From Pseudoalteromonas sp. T1lg23B (GTDB lineage Bacteria; Pseudomonadota; Gammaproteobacteria; Enterobacterales; Alteromonadaceae): a stretch of DNA of 64,000 nt. Position numbers and translations under genes: made by a program. This document shows, one piece after another, positions 1 to 10,600 of the stretch (positions are counted from its first letter, which is position 1; the number at the start of each line of letters is the position of its first letter). The notes below the pieces were generated by a model, which did not search any database, was not told the DNA's origin, and saw only the letters and a list, made by a program, of their open reading frames with translations. Location of the stretch: NCBI RefSeq assembly GCF_002964665.1, contig NZ_PQBZ01000002.1, positions 1 through 64,000 of the forward strand, in the 5' to 3' direction.

Positions 1-118
1 TAAAGTCTCCCTCAGCACTAAAGTCTCCCTCAGCACTAAAGTCTCCCTCAGCACTAAAGTCTCCCTCAGCACTAAAGTCTCCCTCAGCACCAAAGTCTCC
101 CTCAGCACCAAAGTCTCC
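1..118. repeat. 18-bp tandem repeat (minisatellite), cut by window edge
   Basis: Six complete copies of the 18-bp unit taaagtctccctcagcac lie head to tail at 1-108. Copy 6 begins with c instead of t, and a 10-bp partial copy follows at 109-118. The copies are nearly identical and there are no spacers, so this is not CRISPR. The unit is a multiple of three and is open in some frames, for example AEGDFS on the minus strand. No start codon follows the last upstream stop in that frame, so coding is unlikely. The array may continue to the left of the window. Confidence 0.9.
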
Positions 119-399
119 GGCAACTGGGCTAGTTAGGCTTATTTCCAGCGTATTTTAATACTGATATCGCTCAGCTTGTTTGGAGGGAGGATTTAGATAA
201 GCTTTTGCGTTTTTTGCATAATTCGAAGCTATTATTATCAATTAAGATAGAAGCTTAATGTTAGATAATAATTAAAGTTAAGGTGTTGTTTTATTTGCTT
301 TTATTTATATTTTTTCAAATTTGACGCTATGTTTTTATTGGGACAGAATCATTTCACTCCTTGATTGAATTCGCAATTAGTAAAATAACGGGGTTTAAA
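119..399. other. AT-rich intergenic region upstream of the LuxR-type gene
   Basis: Beyond the repeat I see no gene. The only ATG-initiated frames are under ten codons. The stretch is very AT-rich from about 220 to 340 and presumably holds the promoter of the following regulator. No lux-box-like palindrome stood out on reading. Confidence 0.5.
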
Positions 400-1086
400 A
401 TGAAAGAGCTAAAAATGACAAATGAAAATGTCTCGCTTGTTAACTTTAACAAAATAAATGTACTCATGGCTGACTTTGAAAAAGCTGGTGATACACAAGA
501 CTTAACCTCAATCCTAAAGAAAGAGGCATTAGAGTGTGGCTATAACGTACTCGGGGTTTTAGATTATAACCCTCTGTCCGCTCAGTCATATCAACTTAAC
601 TATTTTGGTGAGATAGACAGGGATCTTGCCAAGTGTCTAGATACCGACGCCGGTTATCTTCACTGTAAGAACGGGTTAAGAATCAAACCACTTTCACAGG
701 TTATTGATTATAAAGATAGTTGTTGTGGGCTGTATTTGTTGCCATTACGAGGTGTTGCAGGAATAGCTGGTGGGATCATATTTGATATACCTGAAACAGT
801 AGAAACGTTTGGCAGCATTGAAATGATTGATTGGTATTGGACGATACTGTCACCGTATTTATTAAATGCGGCCATTCGTTGTAGAACAGGCAGTGTAAAC
901 ATCACCAAACGAGAAAAAGACTGCTTGGTTTGGGCGTGTGAAGGTAAAACCTCTTGGGAGATAAGCCAAATACTAGGTATCTCTGAGAGAACCGTTAATT
1001 TCCATTTATCAAATTGTATTGTTAAGACGGACAGTGCTAACCGTCAGCAGGCCATTGTAAAATGTCTTGTTAAAAACCTGATATAA
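400..1086 (+). CDS. LuxR-family quorum-sensing-type transcriptional regulator (solo)
   Basis: A DNA-binding regulator of about 228 residues. The C-terminal 60 residues form a clear LuxR-type helix-turn-helix: TKREKDCLVWACEGKT, then EISQILGISERTVNFHLSN and a closing NRQQAIVKCL. This is the form seen in quorum-sensing regulators. The N-terminal ~165 residues match the size and place of an autoinducer-binding domain, but the diagnostic Trp/Tyr/Asp pattern is only partly recognisable, so the ligand is unknown. No luxI-type synthase is in the window, which makes it a LuxR solo. An upstream in-frame TTG at 361 is possible. ATG 400 (preceded by gggg) or ATG 415 (preceded by aaagag) are better starts. 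It lies 1.85 kb upstream of the lanthipeptide-type operon on the same strand, with glmU between, so control of that operon is only a possibility. Confidence 0.85.
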   Translation: MKELKMTNENVSLVNFNKINVLMADFEKAGDTQDLTSILKKEALECGYNVLGVLDYNPLSAQSYQLNYFGEIDRDLAKCLDTDAGYLHCKNGLRIKPLSQVIDYKDSCCGLYLLPLRGVAGIAGGIIFDIPETVETFGSIEMIDWYWTILSPYLLNAAIRCRTGSVNITKREKDCLVWACEGKTSWEISQILGISERTVNFHLSNCIVKTDSANRQQAIVKCLVKNLI

Positions 1087-1376
1087 GCTCAGTAGAGCAC
1101 TAAGTGTCGTGATCGATAGCTGAAGAACACACAGGTAAGTCGCGTGAGAGCGGCCATAATTAGAAATAAAGTGAATGAAAAGCGCTGTATGTGCTGCCAG
1201 TAAACAAAAGGCAGCGGATGGAATCATCAGTGAAAGTAAGGTGTCAGTCTCAGCGCGAGATAGAGTCGGTATGTTAGATGCGAAACTTTTCATAATGCGG
1301 ATAATTTCAGTTAGAATATGCGCATAAATGCTAAAGTACAAAGCGCCCTTAAAACGTAATACGGGATTCTATTTCG
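1087..1376. other. Intergenic region between the LuxR solo and glmU
   Basis: A 290-bp gap. A 50-codon frame on the plus strand (1175-1327) and a 110-codon frame on the minus strand (1009-1341, two hydrophobic stretches) overlap each other here. Neither has a convincing ribosome-binding site, and the minus frame runs into the regulator, so I treat both as unsupported. The glmU promoter is expected near its 3' end. Confidence 0.5.
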
Positions 1377-2738
1377 ATGTCACTCACTACAATTATATTA
1401 GCCGCGGGTAAGGGTACTCGCATGCGTTCAAAGTTACCAAAAGTGCTCCACCCTGTCGCGGGTCAGCCAATGGTGCAGCATGTTATTGATAACGCAGTGG
1501 CCTTAGGTTCAAAAAGTATCAATTTAGTCTATGGACATGGCAGAGAACAACTACAAACTGCTTTGTCTCACAATGAAGTAAATTGGGTGCTACAGGAAGA
1601 GCAACTCGGTACAGGTCATGCCGTTGCTGTTGCAAAACAGCATATTGAAGACCAAGACACAGTGCTTATTCTGTATGGAGATGTGCCACTGACTAAAACA
1701 GAGACGCTTGAGCGTTTGCTTGCAGTGACACCAGAAAATGGTATGTCGGTATTGACTGTAACCTTAGATAATCCAAATGGTTATGGGCGCATGTTGCGTG
1801 AAAATGGCAAGCTAACAGGTATTGTTGAACAAAAAGATGCCACACCTGAACAGCTCAATATCAAAGAAATCAATACTGGAATTATGGCTGTAAATGGGCG
1901 GCTACTAAAGAAGTGGCTGGACGCGCTATCAAATGACAATGCGCAAGGTGAATATTACCTAACGGACATCGTTGCTATGGCCCACAATGACGGTGTAGAG
2001 ATCACCTCAGCTCAACCAGATGATGCGATGGAAGTTGAAGGGGCGAATAACCGTGTACAACTGGCAGGGCTTGAACGCGCTTATCAAGCGTGGCAAGCAG
2101 AGTCGCTCATGTTAAACGGTGCCAGCTTGGCTGATCCTAGCCGCATAGATGTGCGCGGTACTGTGACGACAGGTCAAGATGTACAGATAGATGTGAATGT
2201 GATCTTCGAAGGGTCAGTAGCAATTGGTGATGATGTGGTGATTGGACCGAACTGTGTGCTTAAAAACTGTGTTATTGGTAACGGTGTGGTGATCAAAGCA
2301 AACACATTGATAGAAGATGCACAGGTTGGAGATAAATGCACACTGGGGCCATTTGCACGACTGCGCCCAGGAGCTGTAATGGAAGAAGATTCGCACATAG
2401 GCAATTTTGTTGAGATGAAGAAAACCCGTTTGGGTAAGGGCTCGAAAGCGAACCACCTTACCTATCTTGGTGATGCCGACATTGGTGAAAAAGTAAATAT
2501 TGGTGCTGGCACGATTACCTGTAACTACGATGGTGTAAACAAGTCAAAAACAGTTATCGGTAACAATGCATTTATTGGTTCAAATTCAGCGCTAGTGGCA
2601 CCTGTAACGATAGGTGACACAGCGACCGTTGGAGCAGGATCGGTCATCACATCGACAGTTGCTGATGAACAGCTTGCAATTGCTCGTGGTAAACAACGTA
2701 ATTTATCAGGCTGGCAAAGACCTGTGAAAAAGTCCTAA
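1377..2738 (+). CDS. glmU: Bifunctional UDP-N-acetylglucosamine pyrophosphorylase / glucosamine-1-phosphate N-acetyltransferase
   Basis: Cytoplasmic enzyme making UDP-GlcNAc, the shared precursor of peptidoglycan and lipopolysaccharide. The N-terminal half is a nucleotidyltransferase with the signature [18 protein letters not shown] (residues 8-25), and a [11 protein letters not shown] stretch binds the uridine nucleotide. The C-terminal half (from about residue 250) is a left-handed beta-helix of hexapeptide repeats with the acetyltransferase site around [12 protein letters not shown] and NHLTYLGDA. Length 453 is normal for GlmU. In many gammaproteobacteria glmU is followed by glmR and glmS; here those genes begin 12.4 kb downstream at 15120. 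Confidence 0.98.
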   Translation: MSLTTIILAAGKGTRMRSKLPKVLHPVAGQPMVQHVIDNAVALGSKSINLVYGHGREQLQTALSHNEVNWVLQEEQLGTGHAVAVAKQHIEDQDTVLILYGDVPLTKTETLERLLAVTPENGMSVLTVTLDNPNGYGRMLRENGKLTGIVEQKDATPEQLNIKEINTGIMAVNGRLLKKWLDALSNDNAQGEYYLTDIVAMAHNDGVEITSAQPDDAMEVEGANNRVQLAGLERAYQAWQAESLMLNGASLADPSRIDVRGTVTTGQDVQIDVNVIFEGSVAIGDDVVIGPNCVLKNCVIGNGVVIKANTLIEDAQVGDKCTLGPFARLRPGAVMEEDSHIGNFVEMKKTRLGKGSKANHLTYLGDADIGEKVNIGAGTITCNYDGVNKSKTVIGNNAFIGSNSALVAPVTIGDTATVGAGSVITSTVADEQLAIARGKQRNLSGWQRPVKKS

Positions 2739-2744
2739 CTGACA

Positions 2745-2775
2745 TTGGTGTGTATGATGTTTTTGTGCACACCAA
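2745..2775 (+). terminator. Hairpin after glmU (weak terminator candidate)
   Basis: Perfect 8-bp arms ttggtgtg (2745-2752) and cacaccaa (2768-2775) around a 15-nt loop, seven bases after the glmU stop codon. There is no downstream T-run, so intrinsic termination is doubtful. Confidence 0.35.
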
Positions 2776-2937
2776 CATGAAGCTTTTAGTTGCTTCCTAA
2801 CTTTGCTCTGCGCTAGATATATCAACGGATGTCGTTAAATTGGTGACGTCGTAGTCAAGTTCCTTTTTGTTACTTGTCGTGATACATTGTCAACTTAATT
2901 GAACAAATATTAACAATAATATTACCGAAGTAGAGTT

Positions 2938-4182
2938 ATGGAAAATTTATTCCGCAAAGAAGTCATGGAACACAAGCGGCATCGACTAGAAGGGGCTGTT
3001 TCGTTAGTACAACCGCCACTATTCAAAACACTGACCATTTTAATATGCACAGTGGTGGTGATCAGTATTGTTTTTCTATCAATAGGTAAATATACGCGCA
3101 AAGAACGTGTTAGTGGTGTGGTAGAACCCAACACGGGGATATTGAGACTCAAAGCGCCGCAAACGGGTGTGATTTCAGAAATTTTGGTTAATGAGGGGGA
3201 ATATGTTGCCCAAGGTGCCCCCATTTTACGGATTGCCTCGGCTAAACACAGTAAACATGCTGTTGAGTTGAATCAGGCGTTACTGAATCAGTACAGTTTT
3301 CAGCTGCAAAGTCTGGAACAGCAATTATTACACCAAAAGAGACAAAATTCGCTGGCAATCACTGAACTGGAGCAACAAAAAGCGACAGCAAAAGCACGTC
3401 TAGCTGAGCTTGAGCAACAATCTCAAACGTTTGCCGAACGGTTGAAGCTGAATGAAACCATGGTGTCACAGATCAGTACCCTCAAAGGTAGTGGCTACAT
3501 TTCTGAGTTGGAGTTGCAAAGACAGCGCGATACATTACTGTCTTTAAAACAGCAAGCGTCTAGCATTCAGTCCGAACGGTTATCTTTATTGAGTCAGATT
3601 GAGCAACTCGATAATCAACTCGAAAAACTTCCACTAGAGCAGAGTAATCATTTATCCCAATTACAATCGCAAAAAGCTGACTTACAAATTCGCTTGTCGT
3701 CCGTTGAACAGCAGCGTTTGGGGGAGCTTAGAGCACCTAAGTCAGGTCTTGTCAGTGGTTTAATGGCGAAGGTAGGTAAGAATGTGATGGAAGGACAGAA
3801 CCTTCTTACTGTGTTGCCAGAGAACAGCCAAATGCAAGCCGTTATTTTTGTACCGACATCGGCGTTTGGTTTTGTCAACGAAGGCCAAAAAACACGGTTG
3901 CGATATCATGCGTTCCCATATGAAAAGTTCGGTGTTTATGACGGTAAGGTGATTGAAGTCAGTCAAAGCGTTATTTTCCCAGATGAAACCAATACCCCAG
4001 GCATTATCTCAGCCCCAGCATATCGGGTCGTGGTTGCGCTTGATAATCAAGAAGTTCAGGCTTATGGCAAAGCGTCAGCGTTACGTCCAGGTATGACGCT
4101 CGACGCAGACATAATCATCGAAGAACGATCGCTACTGAGGTGGTTGTTTGATCCAATATTCAGCATTCAAGGTCAGCTATAA
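2938..4182 (+). CDS. HlyD/CvaA-type periplasmic adaptor of a peptide exporter
   Basis: Membrane-fusion protein of 414 residues that would link the inner-membrane ABC exporter to a TolC-like outer-membrane channel. It has a short cytoplasmic N-terminus and one membrane segment at about residues 28-50 (LTILICTVVVISIVFLSI). A biotinyl-lipoyl-like half-motif follows (APQTGVISEILVNEGEYV), then a long coiled coil of Gln/Glu/Leu-rich heptads at about 110-255, and a second lipoyl half (LRAPKSGLVSGL). The layout matches CvaA/HlyD adaptors of bacteriocin export. It is the first gene of a four-gene run with gaps of 31, 45 and 10 bp. No TolC homologue is in the window, so an outer-membrane channel must be supplied from elsewhere. 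Confidence 0.93.
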   Translation: MENLFRKEVMEHKRHRLEGAVSLVQPPLFKTLTILICTVVVISIVFLSIGKYTRKERVSGVVEPNTGILRLKAPQTGVISEILVNEGEYVAQGAPILRIASAKHSKHAVELNQALLNQYSFQLQSLEQQLLHQKRQNSLAITELEQQKATAKARLAELEQQSQTFAERLKLNETMVSQISTLKGSGYISELELQRQRDTLLSLKQQASSIQSERLSLLSQIEQLDNQLEKLPLEQSNHLSQLQSQKADLQIRLSSVEQQRLGELRAPKSGLVSGLMAKVGKNVMEGQNLLTVLPENSQMQAVIFVPTSAFGFVNEGQKTRLRYHAFPYEKFGVYDGKVIEVSQSVIFPDETNTPGIISAPAYRVVVALDNQEVQAYGKASALRPGMTLDADIIIEERSLLRWLFDPIFSIQGQL

Positions 4183-4213
4183 GCTGTAAACATGAGAAAC
4201 AAGGCGGCTTAAC

Positions 4214-6337
4214 ATGCACATTGAAGACAACTCACCTGTGGCTAAGCTACAGTTCTGGTCAAGGAAATCACTGCCCATTATTTTGCAGTCAGAGGCGGCT
4301 GAATGTGGCCTCGCTAGTTTAGCGATGGTTGCGGCCTATCATGGTTTTCACAGTGATCTGATTTCCTTAAGGCAGAGATTTAACATCTCGTTAGAAGGTG
4401 CGACGTTACTCGATATCATGCACTTTGCTGAAAAATTGGAGCTAACCTCGCGCCCTCTGCGGATTGAACTAGACGATCTGGATGCGCTGCAAACCCCGTG
4501 CATATTGCACTGGGATATGAACCACTTTGTGGTACTCAAAAAGGCCAATGAAAAGCGAATTGTGATCCATGACCCAGCCGCCGGCGAAAAAACTTTTACG
4601 CTAGAAGAGGCCTCTAAACACTTTACCGGCATTGCGCTAGAGCTGACACCAACCAAGAACTTTGAAAAACGAGAAGCTAGGCCGTCACTGAAGTTTTCTG
4701 ACTTTTGGAGTCGCATTACAGGCTTGAAGCGTTCACTGACGCTGATATTTGTGCTTTCAATGCTACTACAAGTGTTTACGTTAGCCTCGCCATATTACAT
4801 TCAATTGGTGATTGACGATGTGGTGCTCACGGGAGATACCTCATTATTAACCGTTCTGGCGGTGGGGTTCTTTTTAGTGATGGTATTTGAAATTGCCACC
4901 AATGCTTTGCGTGGTTTCACCCTGTTGCATTTTGGTAATCAAATGAACATTCAACTGGGTGCCAACTTGTTCCATCATCTTGTGCGTTTACCTCTGAGTT
5001 ACTTCGAGACCCGCCATATGGGAGATGTGGTTTCACGTTTTGGCTCGTTGCAGCAGGTAAAAAAATTGCTGACCACAGGCGTCATCGAAGCAATAATCGA
5101 CGGCTTGATGGCGGTGATCACGTTGGCGATGATCTTTTTCTACAGCCCTTTACTATCAGCCGTGGTGCTGGTGGCTGTGGTGTTATATGCCTTAGTACGG
5201 ATAGCCATGTACAAGCCATTTCGCACCATCAGCGAACAAGAAATCATGGCTCGTGCGGAAGAAAACTCCAACTTTATGGAAACCGTAAGAGGGATCCAGA
5301 CCATCAAGTTATTTGGCTCCGAAGTGAAGCGAGAAGGTCAGTGGCAAAACCGCTATGCCAACGCCATTAATCAGAATATTCGTTTAGGGAACTTTCAGAT
5401 TGGCTATGATGCTGTTAACAGAGCGCTGTTTGGCATAGAAAACATTGTGGTTGTGTATCTTGCGGCGAACCTTGTTATTCAAGGCGGTTTCAGTACCGGT
5501 ATGCTATTCGCATTTATGGCTTACAAGCGCCAGTTTATGGATAAAACCGCAAATCTTATCGAGAAGTTTATCGAATTTAAAATGCTTGGTTTGCATTTTG
5601 ACCGAATTGCAGACATCGCGTTGACCAACAAAGAGCAATTGCAACCTGACCAAGTAAAGCGCCATACCTTAGTGGGCAATATAGAGATTAAAAATGTCAG
5701 CTTTGCGTATTCAGATGCCAGTAAAAATGTACTCAATGAGCTAAGTCTGAAAATTAACGCCGGCGAATCGGTCGCCATCACTGGGCCATCCGGTTGTGGT
5801 AAATCAACCCTACTTAAAATTATGCTAGGCCTGATCCCCGTTAAAAATGGTGAAGTCTTGATTGATGGTATTCCACTTGAGCAATTGGGAGCTCGTCAAT
5901 ATCGTCAACAAATCGCGGCGGTTATGCAAGATGATGAGCTATTGTCCGGATCAGTGGCAGATAATATCGCATTTTTCGAAACACCTATTGATATGGCTCA
6001 TGTGGTGTATTGTGCTGAATTAGCAGCTATTCATGATGATATTAGTGCTATGCCAATGGGATATGACAGCTTAATAGGTGATATGGGTTCAAGTCTCTCA
6101 GGGGGACAGAAACAGCGTATTATTCTGGCCAGAGCCTTATATAAAAATCCCAAAATATTGTTTATGGATGAGGCAACCAGCCATTTGGACACCAGCCTTG
6201 AATCAGACATCAATGATGCGGTATCTCGTTTGAAAATAACACGGGTGATCATTGCACACCGTAAAGAAACGATAGCGTCAGCGGACAGAGAAATAAAGCT
6301 AACCAAGTATAAAGAAGCGAATACAGAAGAAGCATAA
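4214..6337 (+). CDS. C39-peptidase-containing ABC exporter (bacteriocin processing and export)
   Basis: A 707-residue CvaB/LanT-like half-transporter that would cleave a double-glycine-type leader and export the core peptide. The N-terminal C39 peptidase domain is intact, with Cys31 in QSEAAECGLASL, His104 in DMNHFVVL and Asp120 in VIHDP. A membrane domain (about residues 165-450) follows, then a nucleotide-binding domain with Walker A GPSGCGKST (about 524), signature LSGGQKQR, Walker B ILFMDEATSHLD and switch His in IIAHR. The peptidase implies that the cognate substrate has a cleavable leader ending in a Gly-Gly-like motif, but no such gene is beside it. Finding a peptidase-containing exporter with a class I dehydratase is unusual, because class I systems usually use a separate leader protease. 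Confidence 0.95.
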   Translation: MHIEDNSPVAKLQFWSRKSLPIILQSEAAECGLASLAMVAAYHGFHSDLISLRQRFNISLEGATLLDIMHFAEKLELTSRPLRIELDDLDALQTPCILHWDMNHFVVLKKANEKRIVIHDPAAGEKTFTLEEASKHFTGIALELTPTKNFEKREARPSLKFSDFWSRITGLKRSLTLIFVLSMLLQVFTLASPYYIQLVIDDVVLTGDTSLLTVLAVGFFLVMVFEIATNALRGFTLLHFGNQMNIQLGANLFHHLVRLPLSYFETRHMGDVVSRFGSLQQVKKLLTTGVIEAIIDGLMAVITLAMIFFYSPLLSAVVLVAVVLYALVRIAMYKPFRTISEQEIMARAEENSNFMETVRGIQTIKLFGSEVKREGQWQNRYANAINQNIRLGNFQIGYDAVNRALFGIENIVVVYLAANLVIQGGFSTGMLFAFMAYKRQFMDKTANLIEKFIEFKMLGLHFDRIADIALTNKEQLQPDQVKRHTLVGNIEIKNVSFAYSDASKNVLNELSLKINAGESVAITGPSGCGKSTLLKIMLGLIPVKNGEVLIDGIPLEQLGARQYRQQIAAVMQDDELLSGSVADNIAFFETPIDMAHVVYCAELAAIHDDISAMPMGYDSLIGDMGSSLSGGQKQRIILARALYKNPKILFMDEATSHLDTSLESDINDAVSRLKITRVIIAHRKETIASADREIKLTKYKEANTEEA

Positions 6338-6382
6338 TAATTAAGTGCTCATAAAGATAAAACGGATACCTTAAGGATAAGC

Positions 6383-7591
6383 ATGAAAAGTACACTCTCC
6401 ATGCCTTTGGAAAAAAAACAAAAAATAGAAAATATAATTCACCAATTGGCCAATCTCGTTAGTGCAAAGAACGAGTCTCATCATGGGTTTTTAAGCGGCT
6501 TAGCTGGACATTTGCTGTTTCTATACAAGGCACACGAATACAACCCTGATTGGGTGGATGAAGCGCTGTTCGCGCAGAAATTAGATGCGCTACAAGAGGG
6601 GCTGGAAGCGCAAAGCTTGGAGTTAAGTACAGGCCTTGCCGGACAGGCGTGGTTGTTGGAGTACCTCAATCAGGCGAATCAAGACGATTATGACGCCGAC
6701 CTATTGGAAGATGTTGATGCTTTATTCGCGAACGCCTTGGATCATACCCCTTGGCGTGGTGAGATTGAGTACGTTTTAGGCTTAGCCGGTTATGCTCCCT
6801 ATGCAGCAAGACGTTTGCGTTACAGTGATCAGCAAGCATTATATAGCGTCATCGTACAGGGCTTTGAAAGTACAGCCAGTCGATTGGAAAACGGCCATAT
6901 TACTTGGTCACAACCCAGCAAGTCAGTTTATCGGTTAGATCAAGACTGTCTAGATGAGCCTGAGTTCAACCTTGGTCTTGCGCATGGTGTACCGGGTATT
7001 ATCGCAGCACTATTACCCGCACTAGAGATCCCAGCTTTAAAGTCACAAGTAACGGAGCTTGTGCAGGGCGCCTGTGATTGGTTATTAGCGCAGCAAATTG
7101 AAAACGCTGACAGTCTGTCTTGTTTTAGCTCTTGTGCTAGCCAGCCACATGAAGCTTCGCGTTTAGGTTGGTGTTATGGAGATTTAACCATTGCAGTGGT
7201 TTTAGCGCGCGCGGGTCATGCGCTGGGTAGTCCCAACTATGTTGAGCAAGCACTCAAGGTTGCCCTAAAAAATACCCCTCGTGATGTGACAACCGGTTAT
7301 GTGAAAGACGCTGGACTATGTCATGGCTATTTGGGAATTATGACTATTTACCAAGCGTTAAACCAGTTAATGCCACATCCTCAGCTTGAAGCAGTGGTGA
7401 CGACTTGGCTTGATCACGCGTTAGAGCAATTTGAGCAACAAGGACTTGAAGCGTTTTATTTCTTTAGTGGGCTAAGTAAGAGCTATGAAGAAGATTTCAG
7501 TCTATTGACGGGCTATTCAGGTATTGGATTGTGCCTGCTCGGTGCGCTGAATGACGATCTTAGCTGGATTGACAGTATGCTAATGGCATAA
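6383..7591 (+). CDS. LanC-like lanthionine synthetase (cyclase)
   Basis: A 402-residue protein of the LanC alpha-toroid family. LanC enzymes use a zinc ion to add Cys thiols to dehydrated Ser/Thr and close (methyl)lanthionine rings. The hallmark residues are present: the catalytic His region GLAHGVPGI (His about 201) and the zinc ligands in GWCYGDL (Cys about 264) and LCHGYLG (Cys about 313, His about 314). Gly-rich turns such as GFLSGLAGHLLF, STGLAGQAWLLEY and TGYSGIGLCLLG mark the repeated helical hairpins. The start ATG follows aaggataagc. It sits between the exporter (45 bp) and the LanB gene (10 bp), as expected for a modification operon. Confidence 0.93.
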   Translation: MKSTLSMPLEKKQKIENIIHQLANLVSAKNESHHGFLSGLAGHLLFLYKAHEYNPDWVDEALFAQKLDALQEGLEAQSLELSTGLAGQAWLLEYLNQANQDDYDADLLEDVDALFANALDHTPWRGEIEYVLGLAGYAPYAARRLRYSDQQALYSVIVQGFESTASRLENGHITWSQPSKSVYRLDQDCLDEPEFNLGLAHGVPGIIAALLPALEIPALKSQVTELVQGACDWLLAQQIENADSLSCFSSCASQPHEASRLGWCYGDLTIAVVLARAGHALGSPNYVEQALKVALKNTPRDVTTGYVKDAGLCHGYLGIMTIYQALNQLMPHPQLEAVVTTWLDHALEQFEQQGLEAFYFFSGLSKSYEEDFSLLTGYSGIGLCLLGALNDDLSWIDSMLMA

Positions 7592-7601
7592 GGAATAGAG
7601 A

Positions 7602-10600
7602 ATGAATAATAATAATAATTCTAAGCAATCAAAAGCGGTTATTAAACCCATTCAATGTGCTCCTTTTTTTGTGATACGCACGCCGCGTCTAGCGACTGAA
7701 TACTTGCACGCATTTGGTGCCAGTGATGCCGATAACAACGCCATTCTTAACGACTGGCTTGCAATGCCTGGGGTAATGGAAGCGCTTTATTTGGCCAGTC
7801 CTTCGTTACTTGAGCGCATTGAGCTGTGGCGGAATAAGCCTGACTCTAAACAGGGTAAAAAAGTCGCTCAGGCGTTGCTAAAATATATGATACGGATGTG
7901 TTCTCGGGCGACACCATTTGGCTTGTTTTCAGGCGTACATCAAGGGCAAATATCAGATAATACGAGTATTATCAGTGGTCCGTATAGTGCTGATAAGCGC
8001 AACACGCGACTAGACATGTTTTACCTTTCGGCTTTAAAAGAACACTTTATTAAACATGCCTCTCGCTCAGAACATTTAACTTATAAACCAAACTCTTCGC
8101 ATTATTTTGTTGCGGAGCAATGCCGTTATATCGAGAGTTATATCTCTGACGATACGATGCAATATCGCTTGAGTGCCGTAGACAGTGATGAATACTTTAA
8201 GTTTGCACTATCGATAGCGAAAACGGGTAAGAGCTTTAATGCATTGGTTGAGGCATTTCACCATCAATATCCAGAGGCTGACAGAGCGGATGTTGAATCA
8301 TACATCCAAGATTTAATCGACGAAGGCGTGCTCCAGGCCGATATACCTTTACCGCTGACAGGGGAGTCTCCTGACTCGGCTTTATTGAAGTCGTTGCAAG
8401 CGATTAATGAGCTCCATACTGCGGATCATCTTGCGACCGCGTTAACGCAAATTGAGCAATTAGACGCGCAAAGAAGTGGTGAAATAGCGCCATATAAACA
8501 AATTCTCGCGCATTTAGAGCAATTGCCAATTAAAGTTCAGGAAAACAAACTGTTTCAATCGGATGTATATCGAGACTTTGCACAATGCCAGTTGAGCGAA
8601 ATGGAAATGAGCCGTTTGAGAAAGCAGTTGGAATTGATAGCTGGGCTCAGCGCTGACTCAAAAACGTCAACATTGAATAACTTTATTAATCAGTTCAATG
8701 CACGTTTTGAGGGCCAGTTTGTGCCGTTGGATGTGATTTTAGATGACGAGTCTGGCATTGGCATATCGGATGAAACTGGCTACGAATCGCCGCTCATAGC
8801 TGGTCTCATGTTAGGGAAAAAATCGCAGCAGCAAGCAAGCGGTAGTAGCAATGCTTGCGCAATGGATACCATCATTGATGAAGCGATTAGCTTGCCCGAA
8901 AATAGAGCTCGAGACTGTATCGTGTTAAAGAGCAAAGAACTAAAAGCAAAAGTAACCAATCAGGATGTGGTACATAAATTCCCAAGTTCATTTGCAGCTA
9001 TGATCAGCCTTTATCAAGATGATAAACAGCATCCTATTGTGAAACTTAGCGGTTGTACTGGGCCTTCGTCTGCTAATTTACTTGGACGTTTTTGTCACCT
9101 CGATGAATCACTAAAAAACAATGTGCGAGCGGAGCTGCAAAAAGAGCAGGCCCACTCAAGTGAGGTTATTTTTGCTGAGGTGGTTCACATGCCAGAAGGA
9201 CGCCCCGGCAATGTGGTTGCAAGGCCACACTTGCGAGAGTATGAAATTGTATTTATGGCTGATAGTAGTTTGGCTGATGAGTACCAAATACCGCTATCAG
9301 ATTTACATGTTTGGGTTGAAGGACTGCAAGTCAAACTTTGGAGCAAACGACTCAATAAACAGGTGGTGCCACGTTTATCTTGTGCCCACAATTATTCAGC
9401 GCGTAGTCTAAGTGCTTACAAGTTTTTATGTATGCTGCAACATCAATCAGGGCGAGCTCCCAATTTCCGTATGCCTTCGAGCACTGAGCGTAGTGCGTTT
9501 GTGCCGCGCATTATGCTCGATAATCTGATTTTAAATGAGAAAACGTGGCGTATTCCAAGAGAAGCGCTCGAAGCGGTTTACCGAAAAGGGCAACTTGATA
9601 GCGATAAGCTAGACGCGCTAATGACCAAGTACCAGCTCGATGCTGAGGTCAGCTACGCGATTGCTGACAACGTGTTACAGCTGAACCTGCGCAATGCTGA
9701 TATGTTATCAATTTTGCTGTCTGAAACGAAAGGACAATCCCATATCGAGCTCAAAGAAGTGCTGAGCAGCCACTATCAATCCAGAGTGGTTGATGCACAA
9801 GGCCACCATTACAACAATGAGCTTGTTGTGCCATTTTTTAACGACAATGCCTCGGTACACAGGCATTCTAGCGATAATCCAATCGCCAACATTACCGCTA
9901 CGCCTATCAAGCGCCGATTTAGTGCTGGATCTGAGTGGCTAAGTTTAAAGATATACTCTGGTAACTCTGTTTTAGAACAACTACTTAGCGAGCGTTTACA
10001 GCCACTGATTGAAGAGCAGCACGCGTTGTTTGAAAAGTGGTTCTTCATTCGCTACGGCGATCCTGATTGGCACCTTCGTCTGCGTTTTCATGGCGAGCCA
10101 GAGATACTATGTGGTCAGTTACTCCCGCTATTAAACCAATTGCTAGACCCCATGATTGAAAGCGGTGAACTACACAAAGTTGAACTGATGACCTATGAGC
10201 GGGAAGTTGAACGCTATGGCGGACCAGAGTCCATGGCACTGGTTGAGTCGCTGTTTATGTATGACAGTATTTTAATCGCCAAGACTTGTGCGTTGTTAGA
10301 TGAGTATGATGAACAGCTTAGATGGCGTGTGGCGCTGCTATACACAGACAGATTGCTGACTTTGTTTGAATATGATGATGAAGCGCGTTTGGCTTTAATC
10401 AGTCGCTTGAGAGATGGCTTTGGTCGAGAGTTTAGTGAAAGCAATACCTTGAGAAAACAATTAGGTAATCGCTATCGAGATTATCAAGCAACCTTGGACA
10501 GTGACTTTGCGCAGTTCAATCAGCAGGTACCCTCTGCACATGATGAAGTACAAAACGCGCTGTTTAGTTTACTGACTCAATGGCAGACGCAAGCCGCTCC

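Noticed and set aside
1..118. CRISPR array
   Set aside because: The repeats are contiguous 18-bp units with no spacers and no cas genes nearby. The same holds for the 15-bp and 20-bp arrays.
1175..1327. 50-codon plus-strand frame considered as a lanthipeptide precursor
   Set aside because: It has no double-glycine-type leader end and only two Cys, lacks a good ribosome-binding site, and is separated from the operon by glmU.
1009..1341. 110-codon minus-strand frame with two hydrophobic stretches
   Set aside because: It runs 78 bp into the LuxR gene from the opposite strand and its best ATG (1293) has no ribosome-binding site. The overlapping plus frame makes a real gene unlikely.
9121..9411. 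96-codon plus-strand frame inside the LanB gene
   Set aside because: A shifted-frame shadow of the dehydratase with no independent support.
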